A stretch of DNA of 64,000 nt, taken from the NCBI RefSeq assembly GCF_900155885.1, contig NZ_FTMB01000001.1:620001-684000 (forward strand). Direction: 5' to 3'. This DNA is from Rhizobium sp. RU20A. Its GTDB lineage: Bacteria > Pseudomonadota > Alphaproteobacteria > Rhizobiales > Rhizobiaceae. Both the position numbers and the translations under genes were made by a program. Shown piece after piece: positions 9,050-21,197 of this stretch. The notes under the pieces are model-generated. The model saw nothing but the letters and a program-made list of their open reading frames with translations. It was not told where the DNA came from and ran no database searches. Position 1 is the first letter of the stretch. Each line of letters begins with the position of its first letter.

Positions 9050-9439
9050 GAGCGGTTCAGGCAGCACGTCGGGCGCAAACCAGCCGAAATCGGAGAGCTT
9101 GTCCGGCTCCGTCAGTCGTGCATCGCCGGAAAATCGGGTGGCGACGTAGAGAAGAGACACCCAGTGCTGCCGGTCGGCAGTCATGATCTGCTCGGTCACG
9201 CCAAGAAAGTCCGCGTCCTCGATAACAAGGCCGGTTTCCTCCATGGCTTCCCGAATGGCGGCATCGCGCGCCGCTTCCATCAGGTCCACCTTGCCACCGA
9301 CGATATTCCAGTAGCCGGCTTCCGGTGGGCGCATCCGACGATAGAGCAGGATCCGATCATCCCGCTGGATGACCATACCAACGCCAACGCCCGGAAAATC
9401 GCTTCCCGGGCGCTGCACGATCTTCTCACCAGTCATCAA
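9011..9439 (-). CDS. Nudix hydrolase
   Basis: A 142-residue Nudix-fold hydrolase. The Nudix box GX5EX7REUXEEXGU is complete, running from the second Gly of VGGKVDLMEAARD to EETGL, and supplies the Mg-binding glutamates. The N-terminal part (PGVGVGMVIQRDDRILLYRR) and C-terminal FGWFAPDVLPEPL resemble the ADP-ribose/nucleotide-sugar or MutT-like groups. The substrate cannot be deduced. It overlaps the 3' end of the TfoX-N gene on the opposite strand and lies 10 bases downstream of the helicase gene on the same strand. Confidence 0.9.
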   Translation of the reverse strand: MMTGEKIVQRPGSDFPGVGVGMVIQRDDRILLYRRMRPPEAGYWNIVGGKVDLMEAARDAAIREAMEETGLVIEDADFLGVTEQIMTADRQHWVSLLYVATRFSGDARLTEPDKLSDFGWFAPDVLPEPLSAFTRAALALLR

Positions 9440-9448
9440 TCTACTGGC

Positions 9449-10981
<1,533 letters not shown>

Positions 10982-11263
10982 AGGGAAATCTGTTTCCGTT
11001 CCGGTTCGAAAGCGAACACTGGTTAGCCGGCGGAACAGCAGCCCGTCGGGTGAGGGCTGCATAAGCCCAAGCGCTTGCGAAGTCAAGAAAACCGGCCGGT
11101 TGCGCCGTTCAAACAGTAAATTTTCGCCTGTTCTGCAACTTTCGGATCGAATTTCGCATCGAATGCGAAAGAAAGATGACGGGCCGGGTCGATTTTGGCG
11201 CAATATTGCGTGTCTCTGATCGGCACGTCCGTGACGCCCCGCGCCACAAGCCGTTTTGCCGTG

Positions 11264-12652
11264 TCAGTCGATATAGTGGCTGAGCTTGATTCCCGCGTTG
11301 AGAAACCGCATCGGATCGACAGCCTCTCCGTTGATCCGGACTTCGTAATGCAGGTGTGGGCCCGTCGACCGCCCCGTGCTGCCGGCACGGCCGATGGTCT
11401 GGCCAAGTCGGACCTTGTCGCCCACGACGACGTTGATGCCGGAAAGATGCGCATAGCGGGTCGTCACGCCGTTACCGTGATCAACCTCGACCATATTGCC
11501 ATAGCCACCCGCACGCCCCGCTGAAATCACCGTGCCCGCGGCCGTCACCTTGACGGACTGCCCGACGCTGGCGCGAAAATCAATACCGGCGTGCAGCGCG
11601 AGGCGGCCGAGAAACGGATCGACGCGGTTGCCGAAGCGGCTGGTGATGGCGCTTGTTGGTGCTGGATTGCTGACCGGCACGCGCCGCGCCTCGTTACGTA
11701 CAGTGTCGAGCCGGGTGAGGGCCGTGTCGAGTGCCACGAGCGAACGGCTGAAATTATCGGTAGGCTGAGGTTCCACAAAGGGGCCGCCGATCGCGTCCGC
11801 ATCGCCCTGGCCGGCGGCCAGCGTCGTCGTTTTGTCGTCGCCTGGGGCATCAAGCGAGGCTGTGCGCAGAGCCGGCAGATCAACGCCGGTGCGGCGCAGG
11901 ATGCTGGTGATCTCGCTTGCCGCCTTGTCTGCATTGGTGGTGAGCGATGCGATCTTGTCCAACTGTTGCCGCTCGATCGACTTCAGCGAGAGCGTGACGC
12001 GCGAGAACATCCGGTCGGCCCGGTCGGCGGCGCTTTCGCCGACAATGACGCCAGCGCGGAATGTGGTGGTCTCGAACGCGGGGGATGGCGCATCACCGGC
12101 GTCTGCCGTGGCGCGCCCCGCCAGAAGGTTTTCGATTGCGGCTGCTCCGCCCTGGACCGCCGCGCGTTTTTCAGACTGATAGGCTTGTGGTTCGAGTTGC
12201 GACCCGGTGGCGCCGTCGTCACTCGTCGCACGGGTATCGAGCCCGATCGTCTCGGCCTTGTCCATAAGTTCCCCAAGTTTGCCGTGACGGGAGGAGAGCG
12301 CCATCTGCTGGCGCAGAAGCTTTTCGACCTTTTCCTCCACGACCTGCTGGTCCAGCAGTTGCCGGCTGGTGACGCGATCGACCTGTGCCCGCAAGGCCGC
12401 GATGCGGTCTTCGTAATCGTGCTGCATGCGCGCCTGACGCGCCATGGTGCCGCCGATCAGGTCGTCTCGCAGCATCAGGTAGGCGGTTGCACCGAGATAG
12501 CCGACGGCAAGCGCCGCGACGAGGGACACCGAAAGTGCGGCCATCCACGGGCGGATCGTCATGTGCCGAACCGTATCGCCGCTGGCGAGGATCAGCACAT
12601 GCTTCTTCGTGCGCTTGCCGAAGACCCGGGCTTCCGGTCGTGATGAGGACAC
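11264..12652 (-). CDS. Membrane-anchored M23 (LytM) peptidoglycan peptidase
   Basis: A 462-residue envelope protein. A single N-terminal membrane segment (about residues 35-60) is followed by a coiled-coil region (70-120), a variable linker and a C-terminal M23 domain (about 345-450). The zinc site is intact: LHAGIDF supplies His and Asp, and GPHLHYEV supplies the HxH. It should therefore be an active endopeptidase facing the periplasm, with a role in cell-wall growth. Polar-growing rhizobia use several such proteins, but which one this is cannot be told. The start is GTG 12652, preceded by GGGAGAGACAGGT. It ends with YID close to 11264. Confidence 0.9.
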   Translation of the reverse strand: MSSSRPEARVFGKRTKKHVLILASGDTVRHMTIRPWMAALSVSLVAALAVGYLGATAYLMLRDDLIGGTMARQARMQHDYEDRIAALRAQVDRVTSRQLLDQQVVEEKVEKLLRQQMALSSRHGKLGELMDKAETIGLDTRATSDDGATGSQLEPQAYQSEKRAAVQGGAAAIENLLAGRATADAGDAPSPAFETTTFRAGVIVGESAADRADRMFSRVTLSLKSIERQQLDKIASLTTNADKAASEITSILRRTGVDLPALRTASLDAPGDDKTTTLAAGQGDADAIGGPFVEPQPTDNFSRSLVALDTALTRLDTVRNEARRVPVSNPAPTSAITSRFGNRVDPFLGRLALHAGIDFRASVGQSVKVTAAGTVISAGRAGGYGNMVEVDHGNGVTTRYAHLSGINVVVGDKVRLGQTIGRAGSTGRSTGPHLHYEVRINGEAVDPMRFLNAGIKLSHYID

Positions 12653-12766
12653 CTGTCTCTCCCGCTTGGTGGCGCGTCCTGGCGATTCCAGCGACGGGAG
12701 AAATTAGATATCATTAAGGTTAACGAAGTCTTTCCGGGCGGCGCAAGCCCTTGGTTTTCAGGCCTT

Positions 12767-13597
12767 TCAGTGGTTGGTTGACGCTGTCATGGAGCGGTAG
12801 AAGGCCGGGGTCAGGCCCGCTTCGGCCCGTGCGACATCATTGAAGGGCGCTTTCAGCGGCCCACGGAAATTGGCCCGCACCAGCGCCTGGAACGTGGCGG
12901 CCGGATCCTTCCGCTCCCGTGCGCAGAGAAAGCGGAACCATTTCGCGCCGACGGCGACGTGGCCCTTCTCGTCCTCGTAGATGACCTTGAGAACATCGGC
13001 GCTTTCGGTATCGCCGACGGCTCGCAGCCCCACCTGCAGCGACGGCGTGACGTCAAGCCCGCGGGCTTCGAGAATGAGCGGCACCACTGCGAGCCGCGCC
13101 GTCAGGTCGTTGCGCGTATCGTGAGCGGCCTGCCACAACCCGTCATGGGCCGGCAGGGCGCCATAGTCTGAGCCCAGCGTCTGCAGCCGGTCGCGCACCA
13201 TACGGAAATGCTTGGCCTCCTCGAAGGCGACCTGCATCCAACCGTCGAAAAAGGAGTGCGGCACCCGCTCGCTCGCAAATCGCGCCACGATGTCGAGGGC
13301 AAGGTCAACGGCGTTGAGCTCGATATGGGCGAGGGCATGGAGGAGGGCGATGCGGCCGTGCAGCGTGTGCAGCGAGCGCTTCTTCACCTGGGTCGGCGGC
13401 GTCAGCAACGGCTTGTCGGGCCGGCCGGGGCGATCCGGAACGGCAAGGTCGCGCGGTGAGCGCAGCGACAGGCGCCGGGCCTGCCAGAGCTTGGCCGTCG
13501 CCTGTGCGATCTCCGTCTTCTCGTCGAGATCGGCGGATCGGATGGCCCGCACGGCGCCGCCGCGCAGGCTTTCGATGTCATGTCGCAGTTCGCTCAC
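12767..13597 (-). CDS. Ferritin-like DUF455 protein
   Basis: A 276-residue protein of the DUF455 family, which has a ferritin-like four-helix fold. Likely metal ligands lie in ALAHIELNAVDLALD, VAFEEAKHF and YEDEKGHVAVGAKWF, the EExxH/ExxH pattern of di-iron proteins. Members are poorly characterised; some are linked to tRNA hydroxylase-like oxygenases. The start is the GTG at 13597 (VSELRHDIESLRGG), since upstream codons read as low-complexity basic residues. It lies 11 bases downstream of bcp on the same strand, so the two are probably co-transcribed. Confidence 0.85.
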   Translation of the reverse strand: MSELRHDIESLRGGAVRAIRSADLDEKTEIAQATAKLWQARRLSLRSPRDLAVPDRPGRPDKPLLTPPTQVKKRSLHTLHGRIALLHALAHIELNAVDLALDIVARFASERVPHSFFDGWMQVAFEEAKHFRMVRDRLQTLGSDYGALPAHDGLWQAAHDTRNDLTARLAVVPLILEARGLDVTPSLQVGLRAVGDTESADVLKVIYEDEKGHVAVGAKWFRFLCARERKDPAATFQALVRANFRGPLKAPFNDVARAEAGLTPAFYRSMTASTNH

Positions 13598-13608
13598 CGT
13601 TTCTTGCC

Positions 13609-14079
<471 letters not shown>

Positions 14080-14327
14080 GACGTTACCTTTCTTTGGTCT
14101 GATTTCAATGGGAGGGACCGGCCATGGCATGGCGTCACACCGCGCGCGGCCGTGTTCGGTAGATCGTGTGTGCGGACAGCCGTTCGGGTCATCTTTGTCG
14201 TGTGCCGGAGGGCGAGCGTCAAGCCGGATTGCGGGCTGCATTTTTGGTCCGGCGTAGATATTACGGATTGCCCGCATTGCCGGATCAGGCCAAAACACGG
14301 GGCAAAGAAGTGAGGAAGCCCAGGCGC

Positions 14328-17300
14328 ATGGGAGCTGGACGCGGCGAAAAGGTCGCTTTTCGCAAGCAGGATATTGTCGCTCTTGAAGCCTTGCCATCGG
14401 CACAGGCCGAGGATCCTATCCTTGTCCATTGCCCGCCACCGCCGCGCATCCTGCGCCGCCTCGTCAAGGCGAGCCTCTGGATGGTCGCCTTGTTCGTCGC
14501 TGGCATGGCTGGCCTTGTTGGCCTCATCGAGGCCGGTGCATTCGATGCGCCGCTGAATGCCCGTGCCGAATCAGCGCTGGAGAAGGCGATCGGCCGGAAC
14601 GTGACGGCGGACGTCGGCAGCACCGTCCTGCGCATGACCGCCAGCGGCCAACTGGCGCTCGAGGCGCGCGACGTCTCGGTGACGGAACCGAATTCCGCCC
14701 GCAAGATGCTGGAGACGGCGTCGGTGTCCCTATCGCTCGATCCGGTCTCGCTGTTGCAGGGGCATGTATCCGTTTCTCGAATCGAGGTTGCCGGCCTGTC
14801 GCTGTCGCCCGAACTGCTTCCGCGCGGCGAGCCGATCGACCTCGCGAAGGCAAGGATCGCCGCGATCCCGGATGTGCTGGATGAGACCTTTCGGCAGGTA
14901 GACCTGCTGTCGGAGTTCGTGTCGCGTTCTGGCACGCATGTGGTTCGAGTGTCGGACGTGTCCTTCACCTTTGCAGGGCCGCGCCGCAAGCCGATCGCGC
15001 TGACGATCGGAACGCTCGACTTCGATCGTGGCGAAGATGGCTCGATGCGCATCGCGGGTGACTTTTCGGTCGATGGCGCGCCGGCGACGCTGGCAGTGAA
15101 TGTGGAGCGCCACGATGGCGCCATGCAGGTCTTGAGCGGAAAGGTCTCAGGCATCACCTTGACGCCCTTCCTGCACCGCGCGGCTGATGAGGTCGAGACG
15201 GCCTTCGGGCTGGACGCGCCTGCGGATCTTAAGATCGAGGCCCGCAAGGCGACGGCAACGCAACCGGCCTCGCTTGCGGCCGATCTCGACATCCATGACG
15301 GCCGCTTCGAGGCCGGCGGGACATTTTCCGAAGCAAAACCGTCGCGGCTCTCCATGGCCTATGATTTCGACAAACGCTCGCTGGAGATCACGCCGTCGGA
15401 ACTCCGCCTCGGCCAGTCGCGCTTTCCCCTGAGCGGCGCCATCATCGATCTCGATCAGCGCGATAGCGGGGCGCCGCCCGGCTTTGCCATCAGCCTCCTC
15501 GTCCAGGGTGGCGTCAGCCAGCCGCTGGATGTGGCCGAACCGCCGCTGGTCTTCGACGCTAAGGCGGAGGGAAGGTTCCTTTCCGATGCGCATCGCCTCG
15601 AATTCAACGATCTTGCCATTTCCTCGCCGCTCGGCGCCATGTTCGGGTCGCTGGCGCTGAGTTTTTCGAATGTTTCGCCGGAATTGTCCTTGGCGGCGCT
15701 GACGGAGCGGATGGATACCGCTGCCGTCAAACAGCTCTGGCCCTGGTGGATGGGCAAGACCAGCCGCCGCTGGGTGGCGGCCAACATCTTCGGCGGCACG
15801 GTTCGCAATGGCCGCATCTCCGTCTATGTGCCGGCCGGCGAGCCGATCGAAAAGGTCGGGCAGAAGCAGGCGCCGCACTCCAATCTCGATATCGCCTTTG
15901 CCATGGAGGGCGCGCGCGTCAGCGTCGCCGGCGACATTCCTCCCCTGCGCGACATGACCGGCGACTTCCACCTGTCGAACACGCGCATGGAGATCAAGGC
16001 AAAATCCGGGACGACCTTCTTCCCGTCCGGCCGGACAGTCGCCCTGACGGGCGGCGATTTCATCATTCCGGATACCTCCGAAAAGCCGCTGATGGGTGAG
16101 ATGAAGATCTCCGTCGAGGGCGCCGCTGATGCCATGGCCGAACTCGGTACCTACAGGCCCATTCAGGCGCTTCAGAAGACGCCTTTCGTTCCCGCTGACT
16201 TTGCCGGCCGCGTGCAGGCCGTGGTGGGGGCACGCTTCGGTCTTATCTCCTCGCAAAATCCGCCGAGGCCCGTCTGGCAGACCGAGATGACACTCTCCGG
16301 CGTTGACCTCGCCAAGCCCTTGGCAGGACGCAATTTTACCGATCTCGACGGGCGCTTGCGGATCGACAATCAGATCCTCACGCTCGACGCCGACGCCAAT
16401 GTCGACGGTGTGCCGCTGACCCTTGCTGTTGTCGAACCCATTGGCGACAAGAGTGATATCAAGCGCAGCCGCACCGCATCCGGCACCCTGTCCGGCGATG
16501 ATCTTCACCGTCTTGTGCCGGCGCTCAAGGACGTGGTGGACGGCAAGATCGGGATCGAGGTCGTGCTGGACGACAAGGACGTCCAGACGGTTTCCGCCGA
16601 TCTTGGCCGCGCCGGCCTGACGCTTCCCTTCATTGGCTGGCGCAAAGGTGTCGGCATCGGCGCAAGGCTGAGCTTCGTTGCGCAGAAGGGCGAGGGCAGT
16701 GCGACGAACCTTCGCGACCTCGTCTTCGAGGGCGACGGTTTTGGGTTCAATGGGGCCATGACGGTCGACAAGTCCGGCCTCCAGACCGCCCGCTTTTCCA
16801 ATGTGCGTCTGACGGTCGGGGATGATTTTTCGGCCGATGTCGAACGCCGTCCCGGCGGTTATGGCGTCGAAATATCCGGTGCCTCGGCCGATATCCGCCC
16901 GCTTCTGGCGCGCTTGAAATCCTCCGATTCATCCAGTGACGACCCGAGCGGCAAGGTGGCCAACCCACCCTCGATCTCGCTCGCCGCGCGTCTCGACCGT
17001 CTCGGTGGTTTCAATGGCGAGAGCCTGACCGGCGTCAACCTGACCTATCGTGCCAAGGGCAGCGAGATCACGGCGCTCAAGCTGACGGCCGGAACGGGAA
17101 GCAGGCAGGGACTGGCTGCCAATCTCGTCGAGGACGGCGGTGACTCCATCATCGAGATGACCAGCGGCGATGCGGGGGCCGTCGCCCGCTTTGCCGACAT
17201 CTACAGCAACATGCGCGGCGGTCTGCTGAACCTCAAGCTGCGCGATCGCGGCGCCAACTCCTGGCGCGGCGCCATCGACATCAGGAAATTTGCGCTGGTG

Positions 17301-17741
17301 GATGAGAACAAGCTGCGCTCCATGGTCTCGACGCCCTCCGGCGCCGACGGCCGCAGCCTAAACCAGGCCGTCAAGCGCGACATCGATCTCAGCACCGCCA
17401 GGTTCGAGCGTGGCTATGCGGAGCTTCTCTACGATCAGGGCGCGCTGCGGGTCGCATCAGGTGTCGTGCGGGGCGTCGATGTCGGCGCGACCTTCCAGGG
17501 CACGGTGCGCGACAAGCGCGCCAACATGGACATGACCGGCACCTTCATGCCGGCCTACGGGCTGAACCGTCTCTTCGGCGAATTGCCGCTGATCGGCGTG
17601 CTCCTCGGCAACGGCCGGGATCGCGGCCTGCTCGGCATCACCTTCAAGCTGGAAGGGCCCTTCGACAAGCCGCGCCTGACCATCAATCCGCTCTCGATCA
17701 TCGCGCCCGGCGTATTCCGCTCGATCTTTGAATTCCAGTAG
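14328..17741 (+). CDS. AsmA/YhdP-like envelope protein (DUF3971, AsmA-like C-terminal)
   Basis: A protein of about 1137 residues with one N-terminal membrane segment (LWMVALFVAGMAGLVGLIEA) and a very long periplasmic body of repeated amphipathic beta strands. It has the AsmA-family start after the TM (ALEKAIGRNVTADVGSTVLRM) and the C-terminal GNGRDRGLLGITFKLEGPFDKPRLTINPLSIIAPGVFRSIFEF, a strongly conserved ending. The YhdP/AsmA family is thought to form bridge-like lipid conduits to the outer membrane. The ATG at 14328 has AGGAAG upstream; a GTG at 14310 is an alternative start. It stands alone, divergent from bcp. Confidence 0.88.
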   Translation: MGAGRGEKVAFRKQDIVALEALPSAQAEDPILVHCPPPPRILRRLVKASLWMVALFVAGMAGLVGLIEAGAFDAPLNARAESALEKAIGRNVTADVGSTVLRMTASGQLALEARDVSVTEPNSARKMLETASVSLSLDPVSLLQGHVSVSRIEVAGLSLSPELLPRGEPIDLAKARIAAIPDVLDETFRQVDLLSEFVSRSGTHVVRVSDVSFTFAGPRRKPIALTIGTLDFDRGEDGSMRIAGDFSVDGAPATLAVNVERHDGAMQVLSGKVSGITLTPFLHRAADEVETAFGLDAPADLKIEARKATATQPASLAADLDIHDGRFEAGGTFSEAKPSRLSMAYDFDKRSLEITPSELRLGQSRFPLSGAIIDLDQRDSGAPPGFAISLLVQGGVSQPLDVAEPPLVFDAKAEGRFLSDAHRLEFNDLAISSPLGAMFGSLALSFSNVSPELSLAALTERMDTAAVKQLWPWWMGKTSRRWVAANIFGGTVRNGRISVYVPAGEPIEKVGQKQAPHSNLDIAFAMEGARVSVAGDIPPLRDMTGDFHLSNTRMEIKAKSGTTFFPSGRTVALTGGDFIIPDTSEKPLMGEMKISVEGAADAMAELGTYRPIQALQKTPFVPADFAGRVQAVVGARFGLISSQNPPRPVWQTEMTLSGVDLAKPLAGRNFTDLDGRLRIDNQILTLDADANVDGVPLTLAVVEPIGDKSDIKRSRTASGTLSGDDLHRLVPALKDVVDGKIGIEVVLDDKDVQTVSADLGRAGLTLPFIGWRKGVGIGARLSFVAQKGEGSATNLRDLVFEGDGFGFNGAMTVDKSGLQTARFSNVRLTVGDDFSADVERRPGGYGVEISGASADIRPLLARLKSSDSSSDDPSGKVANPPSISLAARLDRLGGFNGESLTGVNLTYRAKGSEITALKLTAGTGSRQGLAANLVEDGGDSIIEMTSGDAGAVARFADIYSNMRGGLLNLKLRDRGANSWRGAIDIRKFALVDENKLRSMVSTPSGADGRSLNQAVKRDIDLSTARFERGYAELLYDQGALRVASGVVRGVDVGATFQGTVRDKRANMDMTGTFMPAYGLNRLFGELPLIGVLLGNGRDRGLLGITFKLEGPFDKPRLTINPLSIIAPGVFRSIFEFQ

Positions 17742-17752
17742 ACGGAACGCAA

Positions 17753-17779
17753 AAGGGGCCGGGCTAGGCCCGACCCCTT
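17753..17779 (-). terminator. Terminator between the AsmA-like gene and tyrS
   Basis: A 12-bp stem with one mismatch (arms 17753-17764 and 17768-17779), followed on the minus strand by TTTT; it ends tyrS and may also stop the converging AsmA-like transcript. Confidence 0.75.
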
Positions 17780-17810
17780 CAAGCAGCGTATCGGCGTAGG
17801 GCATCTATGC

Positions 17811-19067
17811 TCAGGCGGGACGCACCAGAATGTGCTTCTTCTTGCCCAGCGACAGCTTGATGACGCCATCGGCCGTAACATGGCCGGAGCCGATCAGCGC
17901 ACGCTCGTCGGAAACGCTTTCGTCATTGATACGCACGGCGCCGCCCTGCACATGACGGCGGGCCTCGCCGTTGGAGGCGGCAAGACCGGCGCGCACGATC
18001 AGCGACAAGAGGCCAACGCCGGCCTCCAGCTCCGCCGTCGGCACCTCGATCGACGGCAGATTGTCGGAAAGTGCCCCCTCCTCGAAGGTCTTGCGCGCCG
18101 TTTCCGCCGCCTGATCGGCGGCCTCCCGGCCGTGCAGCATGGCGGTGATTTCGGTGGCGAGGATCTTCTTTACGTCGTTGATCTCGGAGCCGCCCAGCGC
18201 CGAAAGGCGGGCGATCTCGTCCATCGGCAGCGTCGTGTAGAGCTTCAGGAAGCGGGAGACGTCGGCATCTTCCGTGTTGCGCCAGTACTGCCAGAAGTCA
18301 TAGGCCGAGAGCATTTCCGGGTTCAGCCAGACGGCGCCGTTGACCGACTTGCCCATCTTGGCGCCGGACGACGTCGTCAGCAGCGGGGAGGTCAGCGCAT
18401 AGAGCTGCGGCGTGCCCATGCGGTGGCCGAGGTCGATGCCGTTGATGATATTGCCCCACTGGTCAGAGCCGCCCATCTGCAGCCGGCAGCCGGTGCGCTG
18501 GTAGAGCTCCACGAAATCGTAGGCCTGCAGGATCATGTAGTTGAATTCGAGGAAGGAGAGCGACTGCTCGCGGTCAAGCCGCGTCTTCACGCTGTCGAAG
18601 GAGAGCATGCGGTTGACCGAGAAGTGACGGCCGACATCGCGCAGGAATTCGAGGTAGTTGAGACCGCGCAGCCAGTCGGCATTGTTGATCATCAGCGCGC
18701 CGCCCTTCGGGCCGGCCTCATAGTTGAGGTAGTTCGAAAAGACGCGCTTGATGGAGGCGATGTTGCCCTCGATCGTATCGACCGTCATCAACTGGCGCGC
18801 TTCGTCCTTGAAGGAGGGATCGCCCACCATACCGGTGCCGCCGCCCATCAGCGAGATCGGCTGGTGGCCGGTTTTCTGCATCCAGTGCAGCATCATGATC
18901 TGGATGAGGCCACCGGCATGCAGGCTCGGCGCCGTCGGGTCGAAACCGATATAGGCCGTCACGCTTTCCTTTGCGAACAGGTTATCGAGGCCGGCTTCAT
19001 CTGAGATCTGATGAATGAAGCCGCGCTCGCTGAGCGTGTGCAGGAATTCGGACTTGAATGCGGACAT
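17811..19067 (-). CDS. tyrS: Tyrosyl-tRNA synthetase
   Basis: A 418-residue class I synthetase charging tRNA-Tyr. The Rossmann domain has the HIGH-equivalent in [12 protein letters not shown] (HAGG form) and the KMSKS-equivalent as [13 protein letters not shown]. The tyrosine-binding segment [17 protein letters not shown] is present. The C-terminus carries an S4 RNA-binding domain ([20 protein letters not shown]). Its start, [17 protein letters not shown] at 19067, matches bacterial TyrS; the frame is open to 19172. It converges on the AsmA-like gene and diverges from anmK. Confidence 0.96.
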   Translation of the reverse strand: MSAFKSEFLHTLSERGFIHQISDEAGLDNLFAKESVTAYIGFDPTAPSLHAGGLIQIMMLHWMQKTGHQPISLMGGGTGMVGDPSFKDEARQLMTVDTIEGNIASIKRVFSNYLNYEAGPKGGALMINNADWLRGLNYLEFLRDVGRHFSVNRMLSFDSVKTRLDREQSLSFLEFNYMILQAYDFVELYQRTGCRLQMGGSDQWGNIINGIDLGHRMGTPQLYALTSPLLTTSSGAKMGKSVNGAVWLNPEMLSAYDFWQYWRNTEDADVSRFLKLYTTLPMDEIARLSALGGSEINDVKKILATEITAMLHGREAADQAAETARKTFEEGALSDNLPSIEVPTAELEAGVGLLSLIVRAGLAASNGEARRHVQGGAVRINDESVSDERALIGSGHVTADGVIKLSLGKKKHILVRPA

Positions 19068-19150
19068 GGATGAGACTTTCGGACGTTGCGGTTCGACGCC
19101 CGGCGCTTTAGCACTGTTTCGGAAGGCAGGCAAAGGGCAGGCGGGATGCC

Positions 19151-20305
19151 ATGTCCGGATCGGGAAACTCACGCATGACGGACGGACGGTTCACAGCGCT
19201 CGGGCTGATGAGCGGCACTTCGATGGACGGTATCGATGCGGCGCTGATCGTGACGGACGGCGAGGGCCATGTGGAACGTCTCGGCTTCCATGAAACGCCT
19301 TACACGGACGGCTTTCGCCGCCGTCTTGAGGCTGGGCTCAAGGATGCGCTGTCCATCCGTGAACGCAGCCAACGCCCCGGAGACCTTCCCGCGCTCGAAC
19401 GCGACCTGACGCTGCTCCATGCCGTCGCCGTGCGCGATTCGCTTTCCGCATTCGGCCTTTCGCCCGGCAACGTCGATGTCGTCGGCTTCCATGGCCAAAC
19501 CGTGCTGCATCGCCCGCTGGAGCAATTGACCGTGCAGATCGGTGATGGCGCCCTTCTTGCCCATGAGACCGGCATCGCCACGGTCTACGACATGCGCGCC
19601 GCCGACATCGCCGCAGGCGGGCAGGGCGCGCCGCTCATTCCCGCCTATCATGCCGCGCTCGCCGCAACCCTTGCTCAGGATGTGCCGCGCCCGGTCGCTT
19701 TCCTCAATATTGGCGGTATCTCCAATCTCACCTTCATCGGCACGGATGGTGCGCTCGTCGCCTTCGACAGCGGACCTGGCAACATGCTGATCGACCAGTG
19801 GATGGCGCTGCACGAGCGCCCGCCCATCGATCGTGACGGCCAGATGGCGGCGGCGGGGAAGGTGGATGCGAAACTCGCAGCCCGCTATCTCGGCCACCCC
19901 TTCTTCACGTCGAACCGGCTTCTGTCGCTGGATCGCGGTGACTTCCGTCCTCCCGCCAGGGGAGAGATCGGTGTGGAAGACGGCGCCCGCACGCTCGCCT
20001 ATGTTACGGCTGCCGCCGTGCTTGCCTCCGCCCGCCGCCTGCCGCAGACGCCGAAAAGCTGGATCGTTTCCGGCGGCGGCGCGCGCAATCCCGTGATCAT
20101 GGCCGAACTTGCGGCTCTGGCGACGGAAGCGACCGTCATGACGGCAACCTCGGCCGGTTTTGACGGCGCGGCCATGGAGGCGGAAGCCTGGGCCTATCTC
20201 GCGGTTCGTTCGATGAAGGGGCTTGCACTCACCTATCCAGGCACGACGGGCGTGGCCGCCCCGATGACGGGTGGCGTGCTGGCGCGACCGGCAGAACGTT
20301 TCTGA
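19151..20305 (+). CDS. anmK: Anhydro-N-acetylmuramic acid kinase
   Basis: A 384-residue sugar kinase of the AnmK family. It opens the 1,6-anhydro ring of anhMurNAc and phosphorylates it, recycling cell-wall muropeptides. Motifs: [15 protein letters not shown] (phosphate loop), [53 protein letters not shown] and the late [12 protein letters not shown]. Either the ATG at 19151 or the one at 19175 ([11 protein letters not shown]) could be the start; the second better matches the E. coli N-terminus. It converges on the DUF1989 gene with no gap. Confidence 0.94.
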   Translation: MSGSGNSRMTDGRFTALGLMSGTSMDGIDAALIVTDGEGHVERLGFHETPYTDGFRRRLEAGLKDALSIRERSQRPGDLPALERDLTLLHAVAVRDSLSAFGLSPGNVDVVGFHGQTVLHRPLEQLTVQIGDGALLAHETGIATVYDMRAADIAAGGQGAPLIPAYHAALAATLAQDVPRPVAFLNIGGISNLTFIGTDGALVAFDSGPGNMLIDQWMALHERPPIDRDGQMAAAGKVDAKLAARYLGHPFFTSNRLLSLDRGDFRPPARGEIGVEDGARTLAYVTAAAVLASARRLPQTPKSWIVSGGGARNPVIMAELAALATEATVMTATSAGFDGAAMEAEAWAYLAVRSMKGLALTYPGTTGVAAPMTGGVLARPAERF

Positions 20306-21163
20306 TCAGGCCTTGAAATCGTAGGCGTTGAGTGCCGGCGGCGTCCAGTCCGCAAGGCTTGCCGGATCGGGCCGGTAGATCTCGACGAGCAGCGGATGGC
20401 ACCGCGCCTCGTCGCTGGAATGCACCGTGCCGCAATCGCCTCCGGGGCAGGCCGACAGCGCACCGATGAGATCGATCTCGGCGAAGAACTCCAGGAAATC
20501 GCCCGGCCGCACCGGGCTTGCTTTCATAAAGTACTGCTGCGTATCGCGGGTGAAGCCGGTGCACATGAAGACGTTCAGCACGTCATGCACATGCGGCTCG
20601 GCGTCGCGGATCGAAAGGCCCGTTTCGCCGGCCAGAGCCCGTGTCAGATTGTTGTGGCAGCAATGGTGGTAGTCGTCGCCACCGCTCAAGAGCTTGTGCG
20701 TATAGGGATCGCAGCGCGTGCCGATCACATCATGCACGCCGCCGCCATGCTCATCGAAGCCGTACCAGCCAAGCGTGTCATGGGTGATCGTCGCCATGGG
20801 CCTGAGGTGCGGCAGGTTGCTCCAGAGCCGATCGCCGGTCGTCACATGGGTGGCATGCAGCGCCCGCGTTTTGCCGGAAAAGAACCGCTCCTTGAGATCG
20901 TTGGCGTTCCATAGGTTGAGGTCGCCGACCTGCGGCCCTTCGATGCTGACGATGCGGAAGAAGTGTCCCCGCGGCACACGGAAGGTCCGCCCTTCGCGGG
21001 GCGGCACCACGACGGCGTCGATCTTCTCGATCGTCTCGCGCGCCGCCGACAGCATCGCCATCGGCGCCGGTGGAAGGGTGGAGACGGGATAGCAGACCAC
21101 GGGCGCGACGGCCCGCCGCGCCGCCGCATCGGTCGGGACGGGAACGGCGGAACGATCGGTCAT
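20306..21163 (-). CDS. DUF1989 (urea carboxylase-associated) family protein
   Basis: A 285-residue protein of the DUF1989 family, whose paralogues are found with urea carboxylase and are suspected carboxyguanidine/urea-amide hydrolase subunits or aminomethyl-transfer-like enzymes. Family markers include FRVPRGHFFRIVSIEGPQVGDLNLWNA, DVIGTRCDPYTHK, YHHCCHNNLTRAL and CPGGDCG. The conserved Cys and His residues suggest metal binding. No urea carboxylase is in this window, so its role here is open. It is transcribed from the same strand as the hydrolase at 21198. Confidence 0.85.
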   Translation of the reverse strand: MTDRSAVPVPTDAAARRAVAPVVCYPVSTLPPAPMAMLSAARETIEKIDAVVVPPREGRTFRVPRGHFFRIVSIEGPQVGDLNLWNANDLKERFFSGKTRALHATHVTTGDRLWSNLPHLRPMATITHDTLGWYGFDEHGGGVHDVIGTRCDPYTHKLLSGGDDYHHCCHNNLTRALAGETGLSIRDAEPHVHDVLNVFMCTGFTRDTQQYFMKASPVRPGDFLEFFAEIDLIGALSACPGGDCGTVHSSDEARCHPLLVEIYRPDPASLADWTPPALNAYDFKA

Positions 21164-21197
21164 GGCAGCGTCTCACTTCGAGAGGGAAAAATGTCGC

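Noticed and set aside
11083-11263. Minus-strand frame continuing past the M23 gene with a plausible C-terminus (CAKIDPARHLSFAFDAKFDP)
   Set aside because: The tail looks protein-like, but most of the frame overlaps the M23 gene, there is no ribosome site for a separate start, and no family is recognised.
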